Source: Vreelandella sulfidaeris
GTDB taxonomy: Bacteria > Pseudomonadota > Gammaproteobacteria > Pseudomonadales > Halomonadaceae
Reading direction: 5' to 3'
Length of the DNA stretch: 64,000 nt
Assembly (NCBI GenBank): GCA_007182875.1
Contig: AP019514.1
Location: 3,596,001-3,660,000 of the forward strand
The notes under the pieces were generated by a model. It saw only the letters and a list, made by a program, of their open reading frames with translations. It searched no databases and was not told the origin of the DNA. The position numbers were made by a program, and so were the translations under genes. The first letter of the stretch is position 1, and each line of letters begins with the position of its first letter. Of the stretch, positions 28,801-39,064 are shown piece after piece.

Positions 28801-29743
28801 GCCAATGAGCCAACCATCGCCCTGCCCTACAATAATCGAAATCAACGAAGTCGCTCCCCGGGACGGCCTGCAGATTGAAGCGCGGTTTGTACCAACGGAA
28901 GAAAAGATCCGCTGGATCGATGCGCTCTCCTCCACCGGCCTGCGCCGCATCGAAGCAACCTCGTTCACCTCACCCAAAGCGATCCCCAACCTGCGTGATG
29001 CCGCCGACGTAGTCACCGGCATTCAGCGCCGGAAAGGCGTCGATATCACCGTACTGGTGCCCAACGTGAAAGGCACCGAGCGGGCGCTCGCCTGCCAGGT
29101 GGACGAGATCAATCTGGTGATGTCAGCCAGCAATAGCCACGGCCTGGCCAATCTGCGCATGACGCCGGAGCAGTCCCTTGAGCAGTTCGCGGTGATTTTG
29201 GATGTTAGTAAAGATAGCGGCGTGTTTATCAACGCCTCTCTCTCGACTGCCTTTGGCTGCCCTTTTGAAGGTGACGTCCCTGAAGCGCGGGTGCTGGAAC
29301 TGGTTGAAAAGCTGATTGGCCTTGGCATTCAGGGCGTCACACTCTGCGATACCACCGGCATGGCCAACCCTGCACAGGTGAAGAGCCTGTGCGAAGCAGT
29401 GCTTGAGCGCTGGCCGGACACGCCGTTCACGCTGCACTTTCACAACACGCGCGGGATGGGCTTAGCCAACGCGCTAGCCGCTTGGCAGGCGGGTATCATA
29501 CGCTTTGATGCCTCATTAGGCGGGCTGGGCGGCTGTCCTTTCGCCCCAGGGCAACGGGCAATGTGTACCGAGGACCTAGTGCATATGTTTGAGGCCATGG
29601 GTGTCGATACCGGCGTCGACCTGGATGCACTGCTGGAAGTCGCCGCCACCCTCCCCGACCTGATCGGCCACGATGTGCCGGGGCAGGTGGTCAAAGCCGG
29701 GAAGTCGACCCGGCGTTATGCGATGCCAGTACGCGAATCTTAA
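28793..29743 (+). CDS. Hydroxymethylglutaryl-CoA lyase-family enzyme, with a compensated indel pair
   Basis: TIM-barrel lyase cutting a 3-hydroxy-3-methyl acyl-CoA into an acyl-CoA and a keto acid. About 316 residues. IIEINEVAPRDGLQIE, SLSTAFGCPFEG, LCDTTGMANP, and FHNTRGMGLANALAAW carry the metal and substrate residues. The signature GLGGCPFAPG is followed by QRAMC instead of the usual ASGNV. Adding one base after the GGG at 29549-29551 and dropping one near 29564 gives GATGNV-TED, so this is very likely a pair of sequencing errors, not a real variant. The start at 28793 overlaps the CoA-transferase; an in-frame ATG at 28805 is possible. HMG-CoA is the usual substrate, citramalyl-CoA an alternative. 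Confidence 0.87.
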   Translation: MHKPMSQPSPCPTIIEINEVAPRDGLQIEARFVPTEEKIRWIDALSSTGLRRIEATSFTSPKAIPNLRDAADVVTGIQRRKGVDITVLVPNVKGTERALACQVDEINLVMSASNSHGLANLRMTPEQSLEQFAVILDVSKDSGVFINASLSTAFGCPFEGDVPEARVLELVEKLIGLGIQGVTLCDTTGMANPAQVKSLCEAVLERWPDTPFTLHFHNTRGMGLANALAAWQAGIIRFDASLGGLGGCPFAPGQRAMCTEDLVHMFEAMGVDTGVDLDALLEVAATLPDLIGHDVPGQVVKAGKSTRRYAMPVRES

Positions 29744-31213
29744 GCTGGCCCAATCACATGCTTCACTTCAAGATAAGCGCTTAGCCCCCAGGGCCCCAAT
29801 TCACGCCCAATGCCACTGCGCTTGAAGCCGCCCCAGGCGGTTTCAGGCAGTACCAGTTGCTCGCTGTTGTACCAGATGCTACCGGCTTTAAGCTGACGGC
29901 CAATGCGCTTGGCACGCTCTGGGTCTCCGCCAATGACTGTTGCTGCCAGGCCAAAGCTACTGTCGTTGGCGAGCTGAATGGCTTCGGCTTCGCTTGTCAC
30001 GCTGCGGCCGCAGAGCACCGGGCCAAAAATCTCCTCTTTCCACAGGCGGCTCTCCACCGGCACATCGCGGTAAAGCGTGGGTGCCAGGAAATAGCCTTTT
30101 TCGGGTAGCGTGCGATGTTTTGCATCGCGCACCACTGTCAGCCCTTCCTGCTCGGCAAGATCCAGATAGCGTTGCACGGCGTCGCGCTGTTTGGCGCTGG
30201 TCAGCGGGCCTAAGTCGGTGCCTTCGGCAAGCGGGTCGCCTAGCGTTAACGCATCCATACGCTCGGCAAGTTCGGCATAGAGCGCTTCCGCTACATCTTC
30301 GTGTACCAATAGGCGCGAGGTGGCAGAGCAGATTTGCCCGGCATTAAAGTAAATGCCCGCCATTACCCAGTCAGCGGCTTGGGCAGGGTCGGCATCTTCC
30401 ATCACCAGAATGGGGGATTTGCCACCTAGCTCCAGCGATACGCTCGCGGTGCGGGCGCTGGCCGCCTGCATGACCGCTTCGCCCACGCGATTACTGCCGG
30501 TAAAGGAGATTTTATCTACGCCAGGGTGATTGGTGAGCGGTGCACCGATCCCCCTCACCGTCGCCGTTGAGCAAGTTGAGTACACCTGCGGGCAGGCCAA
30601 TTTCGAGAGCGATGTCTGCCAGCACTAACTCAGGGAGCGGTGTCACTTCGGAGGGTTTAAGCACAGCGGTACAGCCAGCGGCCAAAGCGGGGCTAGCTTC
30701 CAGGCGCTGGTGACGAGGGGGGAAATTCCACGGCGCAATCAGCCCCACTACGCCCACGGGGTCGTGATAAGTGAGAGCTTCAACACCCTCCATTTCAACA
30801 CTGACTAACTCACCCTGGCGAGCATCCAGCGCTTTAGCCTGTTTGGCGTAGTAGTGGTAGCAGGCAATGGCATCCTCTAGATCGATCTCCGCCTCCGCTA
30901 ACGGCTTGCCATTGTTGGTCGCCGACAGCGTGGTAATCGAATCACGGCGGGCTTCCAGTGCATCGGCGAAGCCTTCCAAATACTTTGCACGTGCGGCGCC
31001 ACCCAACGCCTGCCACTCAGGCTGCGCCTGCTGGGCGGCTTGTACCGCTGCATCGACGTCGGCCGCATCCCCGGCGGTTACTTGGGCAATACGCTCTTCA
31101 CGGTAAGGGTTCATCACATCGAGCAGGCGCGTGCCGTTTGAGGGCACCCATTGGTTGTTGATGAACTGTTTATCAAGCAGAGAAGCGTGTTCTATTTTAG
31201 ATGTCGTAGACAC
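29740..31213 (-). CDS. NAD-dependent aldehyde dehydrogenase, frameshifted; probable guanidinobutyraldehyde step
   Basis: About 491 residues, ALDH superfamily of the betaine/amino-aldehyde type. DPVGVVGLIAPWNFP, PSEVTPLPELVLADI, ISFTGSNRVGEAVM, the catalytic glutamate in SLELGGKSP and the catalytic cysteine in FNAGQICSATSRL are present. A shift near 30545 joins the halves. After PWNFP the reading gives PRHQRLEASPALAAG where the family has LVTSAWKLAPALAAG; the expected text is in the next frame, so two indels cancel here (about 30690-30725). As last gene of the guanidino-acid operon it would oxidise 4-guanidinobutyraldehyde to 4-guanidinobutyrate. That role is inferred from neighbours. Confidence 0.88.
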
Positions 31214-31225
31214 GATTAAGGCTCC

Positions 31226-31958
31226 TTAAAGCTCGTGTTGGCGAAGCCAATCATCAATAAGTTGGCGTAAATGCTGGCCGCTAAAACTGGGAAAATGGCC
31301 CCCATGGACGGTACGAACCGGCAACTGGCGTAGCCGGCGCATACTGGCGGCATAATCAGCGATGTCGCTGTGCCACAGATCTTCAATGAGTGGGCCATCG
31401 TAAATCAGGTCACCGGAGATAAGTGTTTGGGTTTTCGTCTCCCACAGCGCAATACCACCTGGGGAGTGGCCAGGCGTATGAATAACTTCCCACTGGCGGT
31501 TCCCTAAATCCAGTATCTCGCCATCCTTTAGCGGAGATACCATTTGCGGCGCCTGAATACGGTAACGATCATGTGAATAGGGTGCTGGGGTAGCGCCTCA
31601 AACATATCATCGCTGAGAAACTGGTCTGCCAATGTGCGCGTGTTGTCAGGCGAGGTCAGAATGTCCGCCTCGGCAGCATGCACGTGACAGCAGCCAAACT
31701 CATGAGCCGCACCGATATGATCAAAGTGGGTATGACTGGCGACCGCCAAAAGATTACGTTCGCTCAGTAGTGCCACCTGCTCACGCAGCGGCACCGCCCC
31801 AAGCCAAAATCCACTACCATGCCGCGCTTGCTGCCCTGAACATGCCAGATATTGCAGCGGTAAAACGGTTTGATCCACGGCTCATCCACTAGGGTGATAC
31901 CGTCCGCCTTAGGGGTGGTGCGGTACCATTGTTTTTCGTTAATACGTCGAAGGCTCAT
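31226..31958 (-). CDS. Metallo-beta-lactamase-fold hydrolase, frameshifted
   Basis: About 245 residues. The zinc motif SHTHFDHIG, then a later histidine in HTPGHSPGGIALW, the aspartate in SGDLIYDG and a final HGGHFPSF are the metal ligands of the fold. Shifts near 31805 (after VVDFGLG) and near 31560. Its ATG overlaps the permease stop by four bases. It belongs to the guanidino-acid operon, but no function there is known to me; glyoxalase-II-like thioester or lactam hydrolysis would be guesses. Confidence 0.82.
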
Positions 31959-33266
31959 GCAGCCACCCGCTTCCCGGCCACTGCCTTACTGACCACGAAA
32001 TAGAGAGCACCAGTGATTACGAATACCGGCAGCGACGCACCAAAATCCAACGGCGCGACCCAATTCCAGTAGTAAGCCAGCAACGCGCCTATCCCGTAGC
32101 TGCCCAGCGCCAGCCAGTTGAAGGCGGGAAGGCTATGTTCAGCCTGGATCAGCTGTGCCGAGGTATAGCGCTGGCGACCCAGCAGGTAGTAATCCACGAT
32201 CATCAGGGAAAAGGCCGGGATAAAGACGCTGCCGATAATCAACAGGAAGGTCTGGAACTGGTCAAGAATGCCGGGAATCAGCGCGCCTACCACTGACACC
32301 ACGCCGATGATCAACGCCGGTTTCCAGAACGGTACTTTGGGACGTACGCTCATGAATGAAAGCGTCGCGCTGTAGACGCACATCACGTTGGTGGTCAGTA
32401 CCGAGAAGAAAATCACCAGGGGCGGCGGGCAGGCCAAACCCGAAGCCGCTGAGCAGGGTCGTCGGGTCGTAGGTGGGCTCCATACCCACGCTGATTGACA
32501 GCGCTGACACCGTGGCGCCAAGGCCCATCGCTACCAGCGTTGCCACCACGTAGCCGCCCCAAGTGCCCACAACGGCTGCTTTTAGCGAGCGGCAATGACG
32601 ATTGTAGTCCGCCGCCAATGGTATCCAGGAAAACGCCGTTGCGACCACGATATCGAACACCACGCCGCCGCCCAACACGCCTTCGGGCTCCAACTGGGTG
32701 ATGCTCGGCAGATCGTAATGGCGATTGAGCGCGAACAGCACCACCGCCGAAAGCCCCAGCATCAGCAAGGCCGCTATCTTCTCGACTTTCTCGATCCCCA
32801 GGTGACCGCGGAGGGCAATCAGCACCACCAGGGATTCACAGATGACCGTGAAGAGCGCCACATTGGAGTAACCGGTCAGGCTTTCCACGGCGTAGTCCAG
32901 ACTCATGCCGGCGAGCAGCGCCTGGATCCAGCTCCAGGCAATCAGCGCCAACAGATTCACCCAGGCGGGGAAATTAGCCCCTTTTCTGCCGAGAGTGCCT
33001 CGCGCCAGTACCATGGTGGTCATGCCGGTTTGCTGTCCCATCACCCCGATCAATACCAGCGGAATGATACCGATCGCCGATCCAATCAAGATCAGCAGCA
33101 TCGCATGCTGAAAGGTCAGGTCCGGAACTAAAAACATGCCGGTTAAGGTGGTGGTAACCACTACATTGGCGCCAAGCCAGAGTGCAAAGGTTCCCGGTAG
33201 ACCAAGGCTATGTTCAACATCGTCGGCAGATAGTGTGTCCTGGCCGAGCACATGGTTATTCTTCAT
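31955..33266 (-). CDS. NCS1-family permease (cytosine permease-like), frameshifted
   Basis: About 437 residues with 12 predicted helices. The start SADDVEHSLGLPGTFALWLGANVVVTTTLTGMFL, then GRKGANFPAWVNLLALIAWSWIQALLAG and ATAFSWIPLAADYNRH, are typical of NCS1 (CodB-like) sodium or proton symporters. One shift near 32420 joins GFGLPA to LVIFFSVLTTNVMCVYSATLS. NCS1 members carry nucleobases, allantoin, hydantoins and related nitrogen compounds. Inside this operon a guanidino compound is a plausible cargo (inference). It overlaps the decarboxylase gene by 11 bases. Confidence 0.85.
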
Positions 33267-34897
33267 TGTTATCTCCTGGTGACATCAGGTTTTTCTGCCA
33301 GGCAGCGGCATCAATTTCGATCAGTAGCGGACCGTTGGGCTCGCGGTTGTCGAGCGCGTTGGCAAGTTCGGCGGGGCTCTCCACCAGCATGCCGGGGCAG
33401 CCAAACCCTTCGGCCAGGGTGAGGAAGTTGGGCGCCTGAATATCTACCCCTAAGCGCGCTACGCCGTTGGCGTCCATGTAGCGGCGAATCTCTTCGTAAC
33501 CGGCGTTGTGCCACAAAACGATCACCACTGGCAGCCGGGCTTCCACGGCGGTGGCGATTTCCGACAGCGTGAACATCACACCACCATCTCCTACCAGCGC
33601 CACCACCGGCAGGTCAGGCCGCGCCAACTGTGCTCCCAATGCCGCGGGCAACCCGTAACCCAAAGTGCCGTAACCGGTAGAGGCATTGAAGTAGCGGCGT
33701 GGTACAGGCTGGCTGACCAGGTGGTTACCGGCATACACCGGCGCGGTGGAGTCGCCTACCAGAATCGCCTCCGGCAGATAGTCGGCCAGGATTTTATAAA
33801 GCGGCACGAAATCGCTAAACGCCGGATCGTTTGCTAGATCCAGTGCGCTCAGAGCGGCGGCGGTTCGCTCGGCGCCTTGACGCTTCAGCGGCGCCGAAAA
33901 TGCACCAGCAAAGCTCCAAGCTGCGCCCGGCATCGCCCACCAGGCCCAACGTGGTGCGCTGATTGCGTACCAACTGTTCAGGATCAAGATCAATCCGAAT
34001 CAGCGTACCGTTGAGGTGAAAACCGTCGTCAAAAACGACGTCGTAGTCGGTTTCACCCAGTTCGGTCCCTATCGCTAGAATGACATCCGCCTTGGCGGCA
34101 AGCTCTCTTACTGCAGGCAGCGCAGCATTGGCGCCTAAGTCCATCGGGTGATCACGACCAAGCAGCCCCTTGGCGTTGATGGTTGTCACCGTGGGTGCAT
34201 CCAGTTGCTCAACTAATGCTCTTGCGGCTTCCGGCGCTGAAACGCAGCCGCCGCCCAATAGCACCAGGGGCTGCTTCGCTGCTCTTAGTAAGCGTGCAGC
34301 CTCAGCCAAGCCTTCTGGATCGGGCGCCGCGCGGTAAAGCGTGGGCGCTTGCCAACTAACCGGAGCGCTGACCGGCGCATTGAACAGATCGATGGGGATT
34401 TCAATATGCACCGGGCCTGGGCGCGCGCCGTTGAAAACGGCAAAGGCGCGGGCCAGTACCTCGGGTAGCGTGCTGGCATCCAGCAGCGTGTGGCTAAAAC
34501 GCGCCACGCCGCTGATTATCTGCTGTTGGCTGGGCAGTTCGTGCAGCCGCCCTTGCCCCAAGCCCAAGGTATCGCGGCGGTTCACGCTAGAAATCACCAG
34601 CATCGGTATGGAGTCCGCCAGGGCTTGGCCCATGGCGGTGGCAATGTTGGTCATGCCTGGGCCGGTGATAATCAGGCACACCCCCGGTTGGCCGCTGGCG
34701 CGGGCATAGCCGTCGGCCATAAACCCTGCGCCCTGTTCATGGCGCGGGGTTATATGCTGCACATCGCTGCCTTCCAGCCCGCGATAAAGTTCGACCGTAT
34801 GCACGCCGGGAATGCCGAACAGCGACCGCACGCCGTAAGTATCGCGCAGCAGGTGAATCAACAGTTCGGCGCAGGTCATTGTCTTTGACTCTTTCAT
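33256..34897 (-). CDS. aruI: Thiamine-diphosphate decarboxylase, 5-guanidino-2-oxopentanoate decarboxylase-like, frameshifted
   Basis: About 547 residues, acetolactate-synthase-like fold. FGIPGVHTVELYRGLEG with the catalytic glutamate in RHEQGAGFMADGYARASG, then GRLHELPSQQQIISGVARFSHTL, resembles AruI. AruI decarboxylates 2-oxo-5-guanidinopentanoate, made from arginine by transamination, to 4-guanidinobutyraldehyde. The thiamine-diphosphate motif is GDGGVMFTLSEIATAVEARLPVVIVLWHN. A shift near 33920 joins the middle and C-terminal domains. A generic acetolactate synthase is less likely because the operon also encodes a guanidinobutyrase and an aldehyde dehydrogenase, the next two enzymes of the route. 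No arginine:pyruvate transaminase gene is in the window. Confidence 0.83.
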
Positions 34898-34907
34898 GCA
34901 TGGCCCC

Positions 34908-36290
34908 TTAGAAGAAAAACGTGTGGGCCATAAAGGCGATGATCGGCAGCGTAATCGCAGTACGCAGCAGAAAGATGGCGACCAGTTCCCAGAGCTTGAT
35001 GGGAATTTTCGACTTGAGCAGCAGCGCGCCGATTTCAGACATATAAATCAGCTGAGTAAGCGACAGACAGGCAATCACAAAGCGGGTGAGCTCGCTTTCG
35101 ATATTGGTCGCCAGCACCGCGGGCAGAAACATATCGGCAAAGCCCACCAGGGTGGCGGGCGCTGCCGCCTCTGCCTCTGGAATACGCAGCAGTTCCAGCA
35201 CCGGTACCATCGGGTAAGAGAGCCATGTAAATAGCGGGGTGAACTCCGCCAGAATGAGCGCCACCGTGCCAATGGCAAATACCAGAGGCAACAGCGCAAG
35301 GAAAATATCCATGACGTTGATCAGTGCCAGGCGCGCCAGTTCACGAGGGCCGGGAGCTCCAGCGGCGCGATTGGTGGCTTGAATCAAGCTGTAACGAAAC
35401 AGGCCCACTTTTTCAGTGCGTTCTTCACTCAACTGGCAGCCCACGGGCTCGTAGTAGTCATTGGATTTGCGCGACAGCGGCGGTAGGCGCGGCACAATCA
35501 CCGCCGCGATCAAGCCGGAAACCACCACCGTAAAGTAGAACTGCACAAACAGGTGGTTGATATCGACGAAGCTGGTGACGAGCAGCGCAAACGCAATCGA
35601 TACCACGGAGAAATTGGTAGCAATGACCGACGCTTCGCGCTGGTTATAGAAGCCTTGCTCATACTGCTGTGTGGTGATCAGCACCCCTACGGTACCCGAG
35701 CCCATCCATGAGGCGGTGGCATCGATAGCGCTGCGTCCCGGCAAATTAAAGATCACCCGAAACGGCTTGCGCACCATACTGCCGATGAACTCCATAAAGC
35801 CAAACTCGACCAGGAACGGCAGTAGCAGCGCGGCAAAGAAGAAGAAGGTTAGCAGCACCGGCGCAAGGTCATTGAGCATGACGCCCCCTGTAAAAGAGGC
35901 GGTGATGAACTCAGGTCCAAATTGGAAATAAGTCATCACAGCAAACAGTGCGCCTAATACACGCATCACAAACCATAACGGCCCAACGTGAAACATTTCA
36001 TGCAGCACGCCTTTAACGGCCCAGCCCGGATGCGCCAGCTTGGCATAAAGCGTTGCCACTACTGAAAGGCAGAGCACCACCATTGCAATGGCGGGTAGCG
36101 CCGAGCCCAGCAGGGTTTGCAGGCCATCGGCCATTAAGCCCATGCCGATGTTAATGGTGTCACCCACTTGAAAAGGGACGAGAAACAACAGCACCCCGAT
36201 CAGGGAGGGGGATCAGAAATTTCAGTAAGTGCGCGCGGGAATCGGTGCCGACGAGGTCGGCTGTTCCGATTTAACGTTGCTATACGGCAT
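34908..36290 (-). CDS. YjiH-family membrane protein (nucleoside-recognition GATE domain), frameshifted
   Basis: About 460 residues, ten or more helices. The start MPYSNVKSEQPTSSAPIP at 36290 needs two indels around a CCCCCTCCC run near 36205-36225 to reach LKFLIPSLIGVLLFLVPFQVGD. Two Gate-type blocks follow: GRSAIDATASWMGSGTVGVLITTQQYEQGFYNQREASVIATNFS and PAATLVGFADMFLPAVLATNIESELTRF. YjiH proteins often sit with arginine, agmatine or guanidino-acid genes, and a transport role is likely but unproven. It lies between guanidinobutyrase and aruI. Confidence 0.85.
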
Positions 36291-36395
36291 AGGGGTCACC
36301 CATTGAAAGTGATTATTGGAAGTGGGCTGGCGGCGTTGTTAAGTCAGTACTGTTATTATTTAGTCGCTATTTATTTGTTAGCCATCCGGTTGGCG

Positions 36396-37345
36396 TCATT
36401 CGCTGTGTTTAACGCCCGGCAATACACAGAGCATTTCATACAGCAGCGTGGCGCCCATTAATGCCGTGTTCCCGCTGGGGTCATAGGGTGGTGATACTTC
36501 CACTAGGTCGCAGCCGACAATATTTAGGCCCGCCGCGCCGCGAACAATTTCTAGCCCCTGGGCCGAAGTCAGCCCGCCCATTTCCACCGTGCCGGTACCG
36601 GGGGCAACAGAAGGATCCAAACCGTCAATGTCGAAGCTGATATACACCGGGATATCGCCCATTTTTCGCGCACTTCAGCCATCAGCGGCGTCAGCGAGCG
36701 ATGCCAGCACTCCCTCAGCCTGCACCACACGAAAGCCCTGCTCGCGACACCAGTCGAAATCCTCAGGGGCGTAACCGGTCCCGCGCAGGCCGATTTGCAC
36801 AACCTTGTTGTGGGCCAGCAGACCCTCCTCCTGGGCACGACGAAACGGCGTCCCATGGGCAATCGGCTCGCCAAACATATGCTCGTTCACATCGGCGTGG
36901 GCATCGATATGAATCAACCCCACCGGGCCGTGCTTTTGGCCATCGCGCGCAGAATTGGCAGCGTCAGCGTGTGCTCGCCGCCTAGCGTCAGCGGAATGCA
37001 GTCATGCTTTAACACGTCGTCGTAAAAGGCCGTGATGATGTCGACGCTTTTCGGCAGGTGGAACGTATTAATCGGTACGTCGCCGATATCAGCTACTTGC
37101 AGGCTTTCAAACGGTGCGGCGCCGGTGGCCATGTTGTAGGGGCGAAGCATGCGCGACTCATCGCGAATCTGCCGCGGCCCAAGGCGCGTGCCGGGGCGGT
37201 TCGAGGTACCGATATCCATGGGAATACCAATAAAGGCGGCATCCAGCCCTTGGGCGTTCTCTTGAGTAGGCAGGCGCATCATGGTGGCGGGGCCTGCAAA
37301 GCGCGGCATGGTGTTGCCGCCCAGCGGCTGATTAAACTCTGACAT
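36396..37345 (-). CDS. gbuA: Ureohydrolase (guanidinobutyrase/agmatinase family), frameshifted
   Basis: Splits 4-guanidinobutyrate (or agmatine) into an amine and urea at a two-manganese centre. About 316 residues. Manganese ligands are seen in [20 protein letters not shown] and [16 protein letters not shown]. The early [20 protein letters not shown] and late [22 protein letters not shown] are typical of the agmatinase/guanidinobutyrase branch. Shifts near 36940, 36690 and 36665. Guanidinobutyrase is preferred over agmatinase because aruI and an aldehyde dehydrogenase follow in the same operon. It is the first gene, about 100 bases after a sigma-54 promoter. The symbol is given on context. 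Confidence 0.82.
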
Positions 37346-37444
37346 CGTTATCTCCTTGGATTTATTGTGGCGTTGAGGCACGGCTGATCCATGCTGCCTA
37401 GTTGGGTTCTTTGTCTTCTTGGGGTTTTTTGTCTTGTAAGACGT

Positions 37445-37460
37445 TGCACATAACGTGCCA
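37445..37460 (-). promoter_or_regulatory. Sigma-54 (-24/-12) promoter for the guanidino-acid operon
   Basis: Read on the minus strand: TGGCACG-TTAT-GTGCA. The invariant GG and GC dinucleotides stand at the required spacing; only the first base of the TTGCA box differs. It points to the guanidinobutyrase start about 100 bases away and faces a sigma-54 activator gene. The predicted transcript start is near 37433. Confidence 0.8.
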
Positions 37461-37501
37461 ACCCTGCGCTAGCGATAAACAGGTAGGATTACTGGCAAAA
37501 C

Positions 37502-37567
37502 GATGCAAAATGCATCAATAAAGCCCACCAACGATTCACAAATGAATCAATAATTCATTTATGAATC
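37502..37567. promoter_or_regulatory. Three dyad sites, probable upstream activator sequences
   Basis: Three similar inverted repeats: GATGCA-AAA-TGCATC at 37502-37516, GATTCA-CAAA-TGAATC at 37533-37548, and AATTCATTTATGAATC at 37552-37567. The last two are 19 bases apart centre to centre, close to two helical turns. They lie 40-120 bases upstream of the sigma-54 promoter and also cover the promoter region of the activator gene, which fits activation of the operon and control of the activator itself. Confidence 0.75.
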
Positions 37568-37616
37568 ACCTGGGCAAGGCTGGCTGCACTGAGAGGGATG
37601 GCGTGAGAGAAACACA

Positions 37617-39032
37617 ATGAGTGAAATAGACAAGCACGTACTGCAAACCATCGTAGAAACCGCCAACGACCACTTCTTTATCGTCAGTGGCGATGGGCAG
37701 ATCGTGGATGTCAGCCCAGGTGCCGAAGCGGTTTATGGAGTATCGCGTGAAGAGCTGCTTTCCAGCAGCGTTCAACAGCTACAGGCGGCTGGGGTATTGA
37801 AGCCCTCCATTACCATGGAAGTCATGCGTACCCGTCGGCCCGCGCAATTGATGCAAATCACCGGCACAGGCCGGCGCGTCATTGCAGAAGCCTATCCGGT
37901 GTTCGTGAATGGCAAGCTGGAACGCATTATCAGTCGCTCGCGAGATTTAACCGACCTCCAGTTGCTGCAAGACGAATACGCGCTGCTCCAAAAACGCTTT
38001 AGCGAACACTTAAAGCGCAGCCATGCCGCGCCGGATGCCGAAGAGCAGGCGTTGGATGACGCCCTGGATAACCTGCAGGTCAGAAGCCATGTGATGCGGG
38101 AAATTGCCCTACTGCTCAAGCGGGTCGCCCCTTCAGACGCCAATGTGCTGATGCTGGGGGAGTCCGGCGTGGGCAAGACCGCTTTGCCAAGCAGCTACAT
38201 CGCTGGAGCCAGCGCCATAACGGCCCTTTCATCGACGTCAACTGCGCGGCGATTCCTGAAAATCTGTTCGAGTCCGAAATGTTTGGCTACCAGCCCGGCG
38301 CTTTCAGCGGCGCCGCACGGCAAGGTAAAGCCGGGTTATTGGAGCAGGCCGAAGGGGGCACGCTGTTCCTCGATGAAATCGGCGAACTGCCGCTGCTAAT
38401 GCAAACCAAACTACTCAAAGTCATCCAGGACGGCAGCCTGACTCGCTTGGGCGATACACGCTCGCGCCGGGTCGATTTTCGCTTGGTGGTGGCGACCAAT
38501 CAGGACTTGGGAAAACAGGTAGAAGCGGGACTTTTCCGCTTGGACCTTTACTACCGCCTCAACGTGATCCCGGTCACCCTGCCGCCACTGCGCGACCGCC
38601 GCGAGGATATCCCCGATCTGGTCGAAGCGTGCTTAAAAGGCTGAACCAGCGCTATGGGCGGCAGAAAATTCTCGGCAATCAGGTATGGTCGACTCTGATG
38701 GGCAGCGACTGGCCGGGGAATGTTCGCGAGCTGGAAAACTGGCTGGAGCGGGCCTGGCTCTCAAGTTCCACCGATCAAATTGAAGCCCCACCGCACAGGC
38801 CCATAGCGAACAGCGCGCCGACAGCTTGCCGAGTGGCTCCCCCGCGCCGCTGGTAGCGCCGCTTGCTCCGGAAGAGAATCTCAAACAGTACCTCGAACGC
38901 TTAGAGTGTGAAGCGCTGCAAGCGCTATGCCACACACTCCCCAGCACCTACGCCATCGCCAAACGGCTGGGCATTAGCCAATCCAGCGTGGTGCGCAGGC
39001 TGCAGCGCTACGGCATCAAAGTCACCAAGTGA
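37617..39032 (+). CDS. Sigma-54-dependent PAS/AAA+ transcriptional activator, frameshifted
   Basis: About 471 residues. An N-terminal PAS domain ([31 protein letters not shown]) probably senses the inducer. A linker helix precedes the AAA+ domain with Walker [24 protein letters not shown], Walker [16 protein letters not shown] and the arginine-finger region [10 protein letters not shown], then [14 protein letters not shown]. The sigma-54 contact loop reads GAFSGA instead of the common GAFTGA. A TyrR-like DNA-binding helix pair ([23 protein letters not shown]) ends the protein. Shifts near 38185, 38635 and 38790. It diverges from the guanidino-acid operon and should activate it through the sites at 37502-37567. 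Confidence 0.9.
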
Positions 39033-39064
39033 ATTTTTCGCTTGACACGCGTTTGTTATATAAG

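Noticed and set aside
33256-34897. Acetolactate synthase large subunit
   Set aside because: The GRLHELP-type motif and the guanidinobutyrase/aldehyde dehydrogenase neighbours fit the guanidino keto-acid decarboxylase better; no small subunit gene follows.
34896-35234. 112-residue plus-strand frame
   Set aside because: Antisense to the YjiH gene, with H- and Q-rich text typical of a shadow frame.
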